Below are positions 1 to 5,136 of a stretch of DNA of 5,167 nt, piece after piece. Location: NCBI GenBank assembly GCA_023435805.1, contig JAEZMC010000095.1, forward strand, positions 1 through 5,167. Direction: 5' to 3'. Origin of the DNA: Bacillota bacterium. GTDB taxonomy: Bacteria; Bacillota; Clostridia; Acetivibrionales; DTU013. The notes below the pieces were generated by a model. The model saw only the letters and a program-made list of their open reading frames with translations, was not told the origin of the DNA and did no database searches. A program made the position numbers and the translations under genes. Each line of letters starts with the position of its first letter. Within the stretch, counting starts at the first letter, position 1.

Positions 1-289
1 TTTCCCATTCGCTGCAATCCGGGTGAATGCTGCCGAAAGGAATGATCCGGTCACTTTGTATACCGGCCGCCCACCGGTTGATTTTAAATGTCTGCTGCGG
101 CTTCGTAGCAATGCTGAGCAAGACTGAATGTTCCACTCCCGATGTTTCCATCGAGGCTTCAATCCCCCGGATCGTACCGTTTACCCTAGGCGTAACGCAG
201 GATGTCTCAGATAATGCCGATATGGCTCTTTCTGCGATATCATCAGGAAAACAGTGCACATGAAAATCTATAATCAATTGACTACACAT
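1..289 (-). CDS. Amidohydrolase-family metal-dependent hydrolase, N-terminal 96 residues (partial, cut by window edge)
   Basis: Reading the minus strand from an ATG at 289 gives an open frame of 96 codons that runs off the left edge. The N-terminus reads LIIDFHVHCFPDDIAERA, with the His-x-His metal pair (H10, H12) that opens TIM-barrel amidohydrolases (COG2159 type). FGSIHPD at about residues 85-91 is also typical of this group in Clostridia. The family hydrolyses or decarboxylates small carbon compounds using a divalent metal; the substrate cannot be told from this fragment. The start is supported by GAGGGG about 11 nt upstream and by the junction with birA: the ATG lies inside the end of birA as ATGTGTAG, an 8-bp overlap that suggests translational coupling and makes this the last visible gene of the operon. 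The remaining metal ligands lie outside the window. Family assignment is firm; function is open. Confidence 0.85.
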   Translation of the reverse strand, partial: MCSQLIIDFHVHCFPDDIAERAISALSETSCVTPRVNGTIRGIEASMETSGVEHSVLLSIATKPQQTFKINRWAAGIQSDRIIPFGSIHPDCSEWE

Positions 290-1298
290 AACCGTAAATA
301 CCCCTCACCGATACCTCTCCCGATATCAACTCCCTTACGATGCCGTCGCTGCACGCAACGGACAGCTTTCCGTCCTCCGTTATTTCCACCGCCGTACCGG
401 AATAATTCACGTCTTTCAGCCTGAAGCTTACTTCACGGCCCAATGTAACCGAGCTGTCGCGCCACATTTCAAGGATCTTTTTATTGTTGTCGGTCAATAC
501 AAGCTGCACGATTCCGTCCAGCTGACGCAAAACGGCACGGACAATGTCCAGTTTGCTGAAATCCGGTGCTTTCCTGATATCGTTATCAGACTCCTCACCC
601 GCAGCCGTCTTCAACGAGGTGGTCCTGTCACGCAATTCTTCGGGAAAATCCTCCCGTTCATGGGAGTAATTGATGCCTATGCCGATTACCAGATAATTTA
701 CCCTGTCCGCTTCGGAATTCATTTCAACCAGTATTCCACAGAGCTTTTTCCCGTTCAGAACAAGGTCATTGGGCCACTTGATCCCGGCCTTCAGGCCTGT
801 AACGGTACGAATGGCGGCAGACACGGCAACGGCAGCAGCCAGAGTCAGAATTTGCGTTTCTGCGGGAGCCAGCGGTGGTCTTAGTACTACGGATAAATAG
901 ATTCCCTTGTCCGAGGGTGAAATCCATTGTCTGCCAAGCCTTCCCTTCCCTTCGGTCTGCTGTCCGGCAATGACCGCGGTCCCGTCAATGCAGCCTTCGG
1001 CAGCGAGCCTGCGGGCAATATTATTGGTGGAATCCACTGTATCAAAGTAATATACCTCCCGCCCCACAACGGAGGTATTTAATTCTTGTTTTATTTCGTA
1101 GGCGTTAAGCCTGTTCTCGGAGGATAAAAGCCTGTAACCTTTCCTGGGTGAAGCTTCAATGTCGTACCCTTCCTGTCTGAGCTCTTCGATGTACTTCCAA
1201 ACGGCGGTTCTTGATACACCAAAACGTCTTGCCGCTTCTCCGCCGGAAACATAACCCGGCATGGCATCCTTCAGATATTCCACCATCCTGTATTTCAT
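282..1298 (-). CDS. birA: Bifunctional biotin--[acetyl-CoA-carboxylase] ligase / biotin operon repressor
   Basis: This cytoplasmic enzyme activates biotin with ATP to biotinyl-5'-AMP and transfers it to the biotin carrier lysine of carboxylases; in the two-domain form it also represses biotin genes. The 338 residues (E. coli BirA has 321) begin with a winged helix-turn-helix at about 4-58 (GGEAARRFGVSRTAVWKYIEEL region, then the wing RKGYRLL). The catalytic domain follows: FDTVDSTN (85-92), the adenylate/biotin loop GKGRLGRQW (117-125), KWPNDL (174-179), KKLCGIL (184-190, with K185 matching the essential E. coli K183) and GIGIN (206-210). A small C-terminal beta domain covers about 285-338. 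The DNA-binding domain makes this a regulator as well as a ligase. GGAAAGG lies 9 nt before the chosen ATG; M5 is a weaker alternative. The gene starts 3 bp after the preceding stop and overlaps the amidohydrolase by 8 bp. I saw no clear BirA operator in the window, so its DNA targets are probably elsewhere. Confidence 0.97.
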   Translation of the reverse strand: MKYRMVEYLKDAMPGYVSGGEAARRFGVSRTAVWKYIEELRQEGYDIEASPRKGYRLLSSENRLNAYEIKQELNTSVVGREVYYFDTVDSTNNIARRLAAEGCIDGTAVIAGQQTEGKGRLGRQWISPSDKGIYLSVVLRPPLAPAETQILTLAAAVAVSAAIRTVTGLKAGIKWPNDLVLNGKKLCGILVEMNSEADRVNYLVIGIGINYSHEREDFPEELRDRTTSLKTAAGEESDNDIRKAPDFSKLDIVRAVLRQLDGIVQLVLTDNNKKILEMWRDSSVTLGREVSFRLKDVNYSGTAVEITEDGKLSVACSDGIVRELISGEVSVRGIYGYV

Positions 1299-1301
1299 AT
1301 C

Positions 1302-1928
1302 CTAATACCTTTCCATATCCGGTATCCTCAACGTATATACCCTTCCATCCCGGGTATCCGTGAAAATGGCCAGTCCGGAGCTCTCATCCTCGACGCACGA
1401 TGCCTTCCCCTCTTCACACAGCCTTTTGAAAAAGAAATAGAGCAGCGTATCGTCAAGATCTTCATGCGCATCCCGGAGAACCTCAAATATGTTGTTAAAA
1501 TACAATTCCTGCGAATTGTTATACAATACGGGTGTGTCCAGGCCTTTTCCGGAGATGCTGATATGCTCGCCGATCACTGTTCCCGTAACCAGACATTCCG
1601 GAAGGCGATAGCTTCCGAAAACATATTTTTCAACAGGAACTATGGAGCTGTAATATTTCTCCATGACCTCCGGATATACGAGACCGGCCTCATATAGAAG
1701 GCTTTCAGCAACGAGACAATATTTTGGCTGAACCTCCAGCTTGAGACATCTGTACTCCGGCGACATATATTTCCCGTAATGATCCCTGGGATTTAAACAG
1801 GCGGAGATACATTTTTTTCTTTCGCCCTCCAATACTATTTCGCGGCTATACCATTCAGAGAGTTTTAAACCGCAGTCTACTGCGTTTTCCGCCTTTTCGG
1901 CAGGTATATAAAAATAAACCTCAACCAT
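1302..1928 (-). CDS. Uncharacterised 208-residue protein in the birA operon
   Basis: I do not recognise this protein. A longer reading from 2033 is possible, but it would overlap the upstream gene by 83 bp. The ATG at 1928 has a near-perfect ribosome binding site (GGAGGTGA, about 6 nt upstream) placed in the 22-bp gap after the upstream stop, so I start there. The protein is soluble-looking, with no signal peptide or membrane segment. The N-terminal half contains EVYFYIPAEKAENAVDCGLKL, then a conserved-looking SREI (28-31), ACLNPRDHYGKY (43-54) and CLKLEVQPKYCLVAE (61-75). The C-terminal half is acidic (HEDLDD at 155-160) with an aromatic LLYFFFKRL helix (162-170). It has six cysteines but no CxxC zinc motif. 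The pattern of a strand, a helix leading to 'GLKLS' and an Arg loosely recalls small ADP-ribosyltransferase-like folds such as DarT or KptA, but this is only an impression. Tight packing with birA implies co-expression. Confidence 0.85.
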   Translation of the reverse strand: MVEVYFYIPAEKAENAVDCGLKLSEWYSREIVLEGERKKCISACLNPRDHYGKYMSPEYRCLKLEVQPKYCLVAESLLYEAGLVYPEVMEKYYSSIVPVEKYVFGSYRLPECLVTGTVIGEHISISGKGLDTPVLYNNSQELYFNNIFEVLRDAHEDLDDTLLYFFFKRLCEEGKASCVEDESSGLAIFTDTRDGRVYTLRIPDMERY

Positions 1929-1950
1929 GCCGTTCACCTCCGACTGCATG

Positions 1951-2421
1951 CTATTTCCCGGTATTTGCCTTGCCGGTTGCGTGCTCAATCCTGATTCTGC
2001 ACAAATGCATTTTATCCAGCGCCTTGCCGGCATATTCAGCTGCCTGAGCCATTTGTCCCGGTGTATACTTTTCGCAGATCGCCAGGGCAGCTGACAGCTT
2101 TTCTTCGCGGTCCTCTATGAAATCAGCTCTTCCAAAGGCCACAGCGCTTTCATATTCTGTCGTAAAGTCCTCGGGTATAATTTTTGTTTTTCCTACCGCC
2201 GTAAAGCACACTCTGTTATCTCGCATGATGTTATCCACCTTATGCCCCTGCTGTGCACAGTGAAAATAGATGTTATCACCTGAAAGAGCATGGGAAACTG
2301 CAATGCAATAGGGGCTCCCATCCTCCGTTACGGTTGCCAGAAAACCATATTCGCTGTTTTTTAAAATATCATAGGCACGCTCTTTACTGATTTCTCGATC
2401 TTTTCTACGCATTTCCCTCAT
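1951..2421 (-). CDS. Pyridoxamine 5'-phosphate oxidase family protein, Nim-like (5-nitroimidazole reductase-related flavoprotein)
   Basis: This is a 156-residue split-barrel FMN-binding protein of the COG3467 type, the group that includes NimA-like nitroimidazole-resistance proteins. Visible family signatures are MRRKDREI at the N-terminus, YGFLATVTEDGSPYCIAVSH (25-44), IYFHCAQQGHKVDNI (51-65), VCFTAVG (71-77), EDFTTEYESAVAFGRA (84-99), EEKLSAALAICEKY (106-119) and the C-terminal HATGKAN (147-153). Length is normal for the family. The frame is open further upstream to 2472, but AGGGAG about 10 nt before the ATG at 2421 supports the shorter start, and the extra residues would be read through the promoter. 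Clostridia carry many such paralogues whose physiological substrate is unknown, so drug resistance should not be assumed. It is the first gene of the four-gene operon with the 208-residue protein, birA and the amidohydrolase. Confidence 0.93.
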   Translation of the reverse strand: MREMRRKDREISKERAYDILKNSEYGFLATVTEDGSPYCIAVSHALSGDNIYFHCAQQGHKVDNIMRDNRVCFTAVGKTKIIPEDFTTEYESAVAFGRADFIEDREEKLSAALAICEKYTPGQMAQAAEYAGKALDKMHLCRIRIEHATGKANTGK

Positions 2422-2431
2422 CTTGCTGCAG

Positions 2432-2472
2432 CTCCCTTGTATAAATATTAATAATCTTGTATAACCTGGCAA
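2432..2472 (-). promoter_or_regulatory. Candidate promoter of the Nim-like/birA operon
   Basis: On the minus strand, TTGCCA (2467-2472) is followed after 16 bp by TAATAT (2445-2450). This resembles a sigma-A promoter with 5 of 6 matches at each box if counted generously. The predicted start near 2438 would leave only about 17 nt before the ATG at 2421, with the AGGGAG ribosome binding site at the very 5' end. That short leader is unusual, so transcription may instead begin further upstream or read through from the alcohol dehydrogenase. Confidence 0.4.
2436..2464 (-). repeat. Direct repeat TTATACAAG, two copies with 20-bp period
   Basis: TTATACAAG occurs twice on the minus strand (2456-2464 and 2436-2444), exactly identical, starting 20 bp apart. 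That spacing is close to two turns of the helix, and the repeats flank the candidate -10 box. The spacer is entirely A/T. The arrangement fits two half-sites for a regulator bound on one DNA face, but no regulator is identified. Confidence 0.5.
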
Positions 2473-2484
2473 AAATGACGAAGT

Positions 2485-2549
2485 ATTGCATCTGTCGACA
2501 TTATTTCCTGGGAAATATCATTTTCCGCAGCAAAACCGGTCGATGCAAT
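2485..2549. repeat. Nested inverted repeat between the alcohol dehydrogenase and the Nim-like gene
   Basis: The outer arms ATTGCATC (2485-2492) and GATGCAAT (2542-2549) are perfect 8-bp complements. Inside them, TATTTCC (2502-2508) and GGAAATA (2511-2517) form a second perfect 7-bp dyad with a 2-bp centre. The outer right arm touches the stop codon of the alcohol dehydrogenase. In the direction of transcription there is only a weak T run (ATTTTTG) more than 10 nt beyond the outer stem, so this is a poor intrinsic terminator. It could attenuate read-through, or the inner 16-bp near-palindrome could be an operator. Confidence 0.45.
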
Positions 2550-3643
2550 TAAATTTTTCTCAGAATACCGGCTATATCCGAAACCTCAACAGGCCTTATA
2601 TTGGTGGCGGTGCTTCGCTGCGTCATAGTAATTACGGCATACCGGGCAATTTCCTCCTCATCAAGGACAGGCGCTTTTCCCAGCATTGCGGTCATTGCTT
2701 CTCCAAATGCATCGATACTGTCCAAATTCATCAGTTGAAGCAAATGATCAATTCTTTCCGCCGCATACTCGTAATTGAACCGCAGGTATTCCGTCATCAG
2801 GAAGCCATTGGCCTTTCCGTGGGGAATTCCTTTGAAATAGGTCAAATTATAACCTGCGCCATGTACGATGGTGGTACCTGTGTGGGAAATAACCATTCCG
2901 CCCAGCATGGATGCGTACAGCAGGTTCTCCCGATCCTCCCGGACGATTTTCCCGGACTTCAGGTTTTCCAGGCACTGCCCGAACAAGCGGATGCCCTCCT
3001 GGGCCAGGATATCACTGGCAGGTGTCCTTCTCTTTCCCAGATATCCCTCCATACAGTGGGAAAGTGCGTCAACAGCCGTATTGATTGTCACTTCCAGCGG
3101 CTGGCTTTCCGTATAACGGGGGTCCAGAAATGCAATTACCGGAAACGTATCCGCATTGCCAAAGCTGACCTTTGTCTGAAGATCGCTCCGGGTCAGTATG
3201 GAATACGGGGTTACTTCACTGCCTGTACCCGCTGTGGTTGGAATCGCAACGACCGGCAGCGGTTTATTTGCGAAGCGGTTGGTGAACAGCTCGGTCGGCT
3301 CCATGTCATTCACCGCCAGGACTGCCACTGCTTTTGCAGCATCCAGAGGAGAGCCGCCGCCAATTCCGACGATAAAATCAACCTGCGCTTTTTTAGCCGC
3401 CATTCCGCCTTCTTTGACCGTATCTGTTGATGGATTGTTTTCCACTTTGTCAAAAACGGAATAGGAGATATGCTGCTCGTCCAATACGCTGCAGATATCG
3501 GAAAGCGCTCCGCTCTCCCTGGCGGAACGGCCGCCTGTCACGATCATCGCTTTGCTTCCGAGTTCTGCAAGCTCACTGCTGTTTTGGGCTATACAGCCAG
3601 TGCCAAAATATGCTTTTGTCGGCATATGAAATTTGAATTGCAT
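2549..3643 (-). CDS. Iron-containing (type III) alcohol dehydrogenase
   Basis: A cytoplasmic NAD(P)-dependent oxidoreductase interconverting alcohols and aldehydes or ketones with a metal centre. Numbering from the ATG at 3643 (364 residues), the coenzyme domain contains GIGGGSPLDAAK (93-104) and the loop AIPTTAGTGSEVTPY (133-147). The metal ligands are all present: D192 and H196 in DALSHCMEGY, H261 in IVHGAGY and H275 in GIPHGKANG. Length is slightly short of the 380-390 residues usual for butanol and 1,3-propanediol dehydrogenases, but both domains are complete. An in-frame GTG at 3652 is possible, but it lies inside the ribosome binding site AGAGGTG, which sits 6 nt before the ATG at 3643, so I start at the ATG. 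The gene is divergent from the PadR regulator, which suggests it is a regulatory target. Substrate cannot be assigned from sequence alone; the butanol/propanediol dehydrogenase branch is the nearest known group. Confidence 0.95.
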   Translation of the reverse strand: MQFKFHMPTKAYFGTGCIAQNSSELAELGSKAMIVTGGRSARESGALSDICSVLDEQHISYSVFDKVENNPSTDTVKEGGMAAKKAQVDFIVGIGGGSPLDAAKAVAVLAVNDMEPTELFTNRFANKPLPVVAIPTTAGTGSEVTPYSILTRSDLQTKVSFGNADTFPVIAFLDPRYTESQPLEVTINTAVDALSHCMEGYLGKRRTPASDILAQEGIRLFGQCLENLKSGKIVREDRENLLYASMLGGMVISHTGTTIVHGAGYNLTYFKGIPHGKANGFLMTEYLRFNYEYAAERIDHLLQLMNLDSIDAFGEAMTAMLGKAPVLDEEEIARYAVITMTQRSTATNIRPVEVSDIAGILRKI

Positions 3644-3808
3644 ATCAAACACCTCTCTTCATGACCTCCCCTCCGAAGGCTTTCGGTACGCTTCACAACT
3701 ATCGACTCTGGTACGCCGGGCTTATCCGTGTCACCTTCCACATCTTCTGAACATCACTGAATTTGTATCCGGGAACCGTTTTCTGCAATCGGTTAAGGGA
3801 GTATTATT
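3644..3808 (-). promoter_or_regulatory. Long, possibly structured 5' leader of the alcohol dehydrogenase gene
   Basis: If transcription starts from the -10 box at 3815-3820, the leader is about 165 nt. It contains a small stem AACCG/CGGTT (3774-3778 with 3790-3794) and a hairpin CCGAA/TTCGG with a 4-nt loop (3673-3677 with 3682-3686) directly in front of the purine-rich GGAGGGGAGG. A CTCCC near the 5' end (3797-3801, minus strand) could pair with that purine block and mask it. I do not recognise any named riboswitch in it. Confidence 0.3.
3645..3662 (-). CDS. Possible five-codon leader micro-ORF (MKRGV) upstream of the alcohol dehydrogenase
   Basis: On the minus strand an ATG at 3662 begins Met-Lys-Arg-Gly-Val-stop. 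The stop ends one base before the dehydrogenase ATG (TGA-T-ATG). The purine-rich GGAGGGGAGG just upstream could serve it as a ribosome binding site (the first GGAGG is about 7 nt before the ATG). Close stop-start spacing would allow reinitiation. The overlap with the ribosome binding site of the main gene means it could also be fortuitous. Confidence 0.25.
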   Translation of the reverse strand: MKRGV

Positions 3809-3814
3809 ACTATC

Positions 3815-3820
3815 ATTATA
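3815..3820 (-). promoter_or_regulatory. Candidate -10 box for the alcohol dehydrogenase transcript
   Basis: TATAAT, a perfect -10 hexamer on the minus strand, sits in an A/T-rich block. No good -35 box lies 16-18 bp upstream (TTTCCT at 17 bp is poor), so the promoter may be weak, activator-dependent, or use another -10 nearby such as TAATAA. Confidence 0.35.
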
Positions 3821-3914
3821 ATATATCCAAATCCAGTAGGAAAGGGATGAAGGCATTTTTACCAATCGTATGCCAACGGACGATGATTTGTGTGTCCTGC
3901 CTGAGAAAACTTTA

Positions 3915-3943
3915 TTGACACACCAACAAGCATATGTTACATT
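3915..3943 (+). promoter_or_regulatory. Promoter of the PadR-family regulator gene
   Basis: A perfect -35 TTGACA (3915-3920) is followed after exactly 17 bp by TACATT (3938-3943; 4 of 6 to the -10 consensus). The predicted start near 3950 leaves about 26 nt to the ATG at 3976, with room for the GAGGTGG ribosome binding site at 3966-3972. The -10 box lies inside the palindrome described separately. Confidence 0.7.
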
Positions 3944-3952
3944 TAACATATG
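3931..3952. promoter_or_regulatory. Palindromic PadR-type operator overlapping the -10 box
   Basis: CATATGTTA (3931-3939) and TAACATATG (3944-3952) are perfect 9-bp inverted arms separated by CATT. Within them ATGT (3934-3937) and ACAT (3946-3949) are separated by 8 bp, matching the ATGT-N8-ACAT operator known for PadR. The centre coincides with the -10 hexamer, so binding would block RNA polymerase. The neighbouring gene encodes a PadR-family protein, which points to autorepression. A further CATATGT at the start codon (3973-3979) could be an extra half-site. Confidence 0.8.
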
Positions 3953-3975
3953 TTCAATGTATTATGAGGTGGCAT

Positions 3976-4899
3976 ATGTCAATTGAAAATTCCATTCTCG
4001 GATTGTTAAGTTGGAAGCCTGCGACAGGGTACGAATTAAAGAAGATATTTGAAGAATCCTCCATCCTCTACTGGTCGGGCAACAACAACCAGATTTACAA
4101 GGCATTGTCTGCTTTATTGGACGAGGGCTTTGTAACATATGAAGTACAGCATCGGGATGGAGCGCCTTCCAGGAAGGTGTATACGATTACGGAGGAAGGT
4201 ATGATGGAGCTGAATAAATGGGTAATGTCCGCGCCGGAGGCTCCCGAGTTCAGAAAACCCTTCCTCACGCAGCTGGCCTGGGCCGGCGCGCTGAAGGAGC
4301 ATGAGCTCGATAGCTTGCTTGCTGGCTATGAAAAGGAATTGATGATACAGCTGCTGATGGAACAGGAAAAGAAGCGCCGGCGTGGTTCTTCCCAGGGCAG
4401 GACCGCTCTCGAGGAATTTTTGTGGAACAGTATTACGGATAACATCGTTTCTTCCTATAAGCATGAACTCAGCTGGGTGCAGCAACTTCGGAACAATTTG
4501 AGTCATATTGATAAAGTAAAGGATATGAATAATATGAAATATGAAATAGTGGAAAAGAACCATATAAAGGTTTTGGAAGTGTTTTCAGCAGAAGCGCCCA
4601 TTCGTACCGAACAGGATGCGCTTGATCTGATTGCTCTTTGCGGTGAACATGACAGCAGCCTGCTGCTGCTGCATGCCGCTGTTTTTTCAGATGACTTTTT
4701 CCGTTTGAGAACAGGGCTTGCTGGCGCTGTCATGCAAAAATTTGTGAATTACGGTATAAAGGCGGCTGCGGTAATACCTGCCGACCTGGCGAATAGAGGA
4801 AAGTTTAAAGATATGATGCTGGAAACAAACAGAGGCCCCGTCTTTAGAATATACTACAACCGGGATGAAGCGGAAAACTGGCTGGTTGGCTCTATGTGA
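3976..4899 (+). CDS. PadR-family transcriptional regulator with C-terminal DUF4180 domain
   Basis: A 307-residue regulator with three parts. Residues 1-85 form the PadR winged helix: ILGLLSWKPATGYELKKIF (7-25), then NNNQIYKALSALLDEGFVTYE (36-56) as recognition helix and wing, and SRKVYTITEEGMMELNKW (65-82). Residues 90-180 are the helical PadR/AphA C-terminal dimerisation region (FRKPFLTQLAWAG, then a long charged helix). Residues about 187-305 match DUF4180 as I know it: IKVLEVFSAEAPIRTEQDALDLI (197-219), FFRLRTGLAGAVMQKFVNYGIKAAAV (241-266) and ETNRG (283-287). PadR proteins are usually 110-200 residues, so this is a fusion. The frame is open upstream to 3934, but that start would lie in the operator; GAGGTGG just before the ATG at 3976 decides the start. 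It probably represses itself through the 3931-3952 palindrome and may control the divergent alcohol dehydrogenase. The ligand is unknown; DUF4180 may be the sensor. Confidence 0.92.
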   Translation: MSIENSILGLLSWKPATGYELKKIFEESSILYWSGNNNQIYKALSALLDEGFVTYEVQHRDGAPSRKVYTITEEGMMELNKWVMSAPEAPEFRKPFLTQLAWAGALKEHELDSLLAGYEKELMIQLLMEQEKKRRRGSSQGRTALEEFLWNSITDNIVSSYKHELSWVQQLRNNLSHIDKVKDMNNMKYEIVEKNHIKVLEVFSAEAPIRTEQDALDLIALCGEHDSSLLLLHAAVFSDDFFRLRTGLAGAVMQKFVNYGIKAAAVIPADLANRGKFKDMMLETNRGPVFRIYYNRDEAENWLVGSM

Positions 4900-4952
4900 A
4901 AATTGCTTAGGGAGTCATTGAGCGATCAAAAGCAGTATATCCAGCTAGGGCA

Positions 4953-5136
4953 GTAGCGCCGGGGCTGTTTATTCCGGTTGTGTTTCGAAGCACCCTCTTT
5001 GTGCTTTCTTTTAACCAAATTGATCGAACTCTGAAGTCCTGTCTCACGGGTATTGCAGCCGACACCATCGGCTGAGTACCAGGCAGCTTGACGCTGAAGC
5101 CGGAAACACAACCTCCACAAACAACCCCGCCGCTCC
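4953..5136. repeat. Long imperfect inverted repeat enclosing three hairpins (foldback or structured RNA candidate)
   Basis: The 34-bp arm at 4953-4986 matches the reverse complement of 5103-5136 at 27 of 34 positions without gaps. It ends in a perfect 11-bp stretch GGTTGTGTTTC / GAAACACAACC next to the loop. Weaker similarity continues outward on both sides (for example AAGC-GT-TATC-like blocks near 4930 and 5160), so the arms may be about 55 bp with small gaps. The enclosed 116 bp hold hairpins AAGCAC/GTGCTT (4988-5006), AGCCGA/TCGGCT (5057-5073, with GGTA/TACC outside) and CAGC/GCTG (5084-5096). The total resembles a multi-branched fold. It could be a MITE-like remnant or an RNA; I cannot name a family. 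Confidence 0.45.
4988..5012 (+). terminator. Possible weak intrinsic terminator downstream of the PadR gene
   Basis: AAGCAC (4988-4993) pairs with GTGCTT (5001-5006) around a 7-nt loop and is followed by TCTTTT. The stem is only 6 bp with three GC pairs, and it lies about 90 bp after the stop codon, so efficiency is doubtful. An alternative is an imperfect stem CAGC/GCTG at about 4942-4967 followed by TTTATT. Confidence 0.3.

Larger units (their letters stand above)
3644..3975. other. Divergent intergenic region between alcohol dehydrogenase and PadR regulator
   Basis: This 332-bp stretch has no supported gene; short open frames on both strands lack recognisable content and good ribosome binding sites. 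It holds the PadR-gene promoter and palindromic operator at its right end (3915-3952), an A/T-rich block at 3803-3828 with a possible minus-strand -10 box, and a GC-richer 3644-3800 segment that would be the 5' leader of the alcohol dehydrogenase mRNA. Confidence 0.8.

Noticed and set aside
27..263. 78-residue plus-strand open frame at the left edge
   Set aside because: No recognisable domain and no strong ribosome binding site; the opposite strand encodes a clear amidohydrolase N-terminus.
1929..2033. N-terminal extension of the 208-residue protein
   Set aside because: It would overlap the Nim-like gene by 83 bp; a near-perfect ribosome binding site precedes the internal ATG at 1928.
2486..3430. 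314-residue plus-strand open frame opposite the alcohol dehydrogenase
   Set aside because: It is the antisense shadow of a gene with full catalytic motifs; the translation is rich in Cys, His and Arg and has no family features.
3653..3800. Part of a group II intron or a known riboswitch upstream of the dehydrogenase
   Set aside because: Fragments such as GGAUAAGCC and GGGGAGGUC are vaguely reminiscent of intron domains, but no domain V, reverse transcriptase or intron boundary is present, and no riboswitch consensus I know fits.
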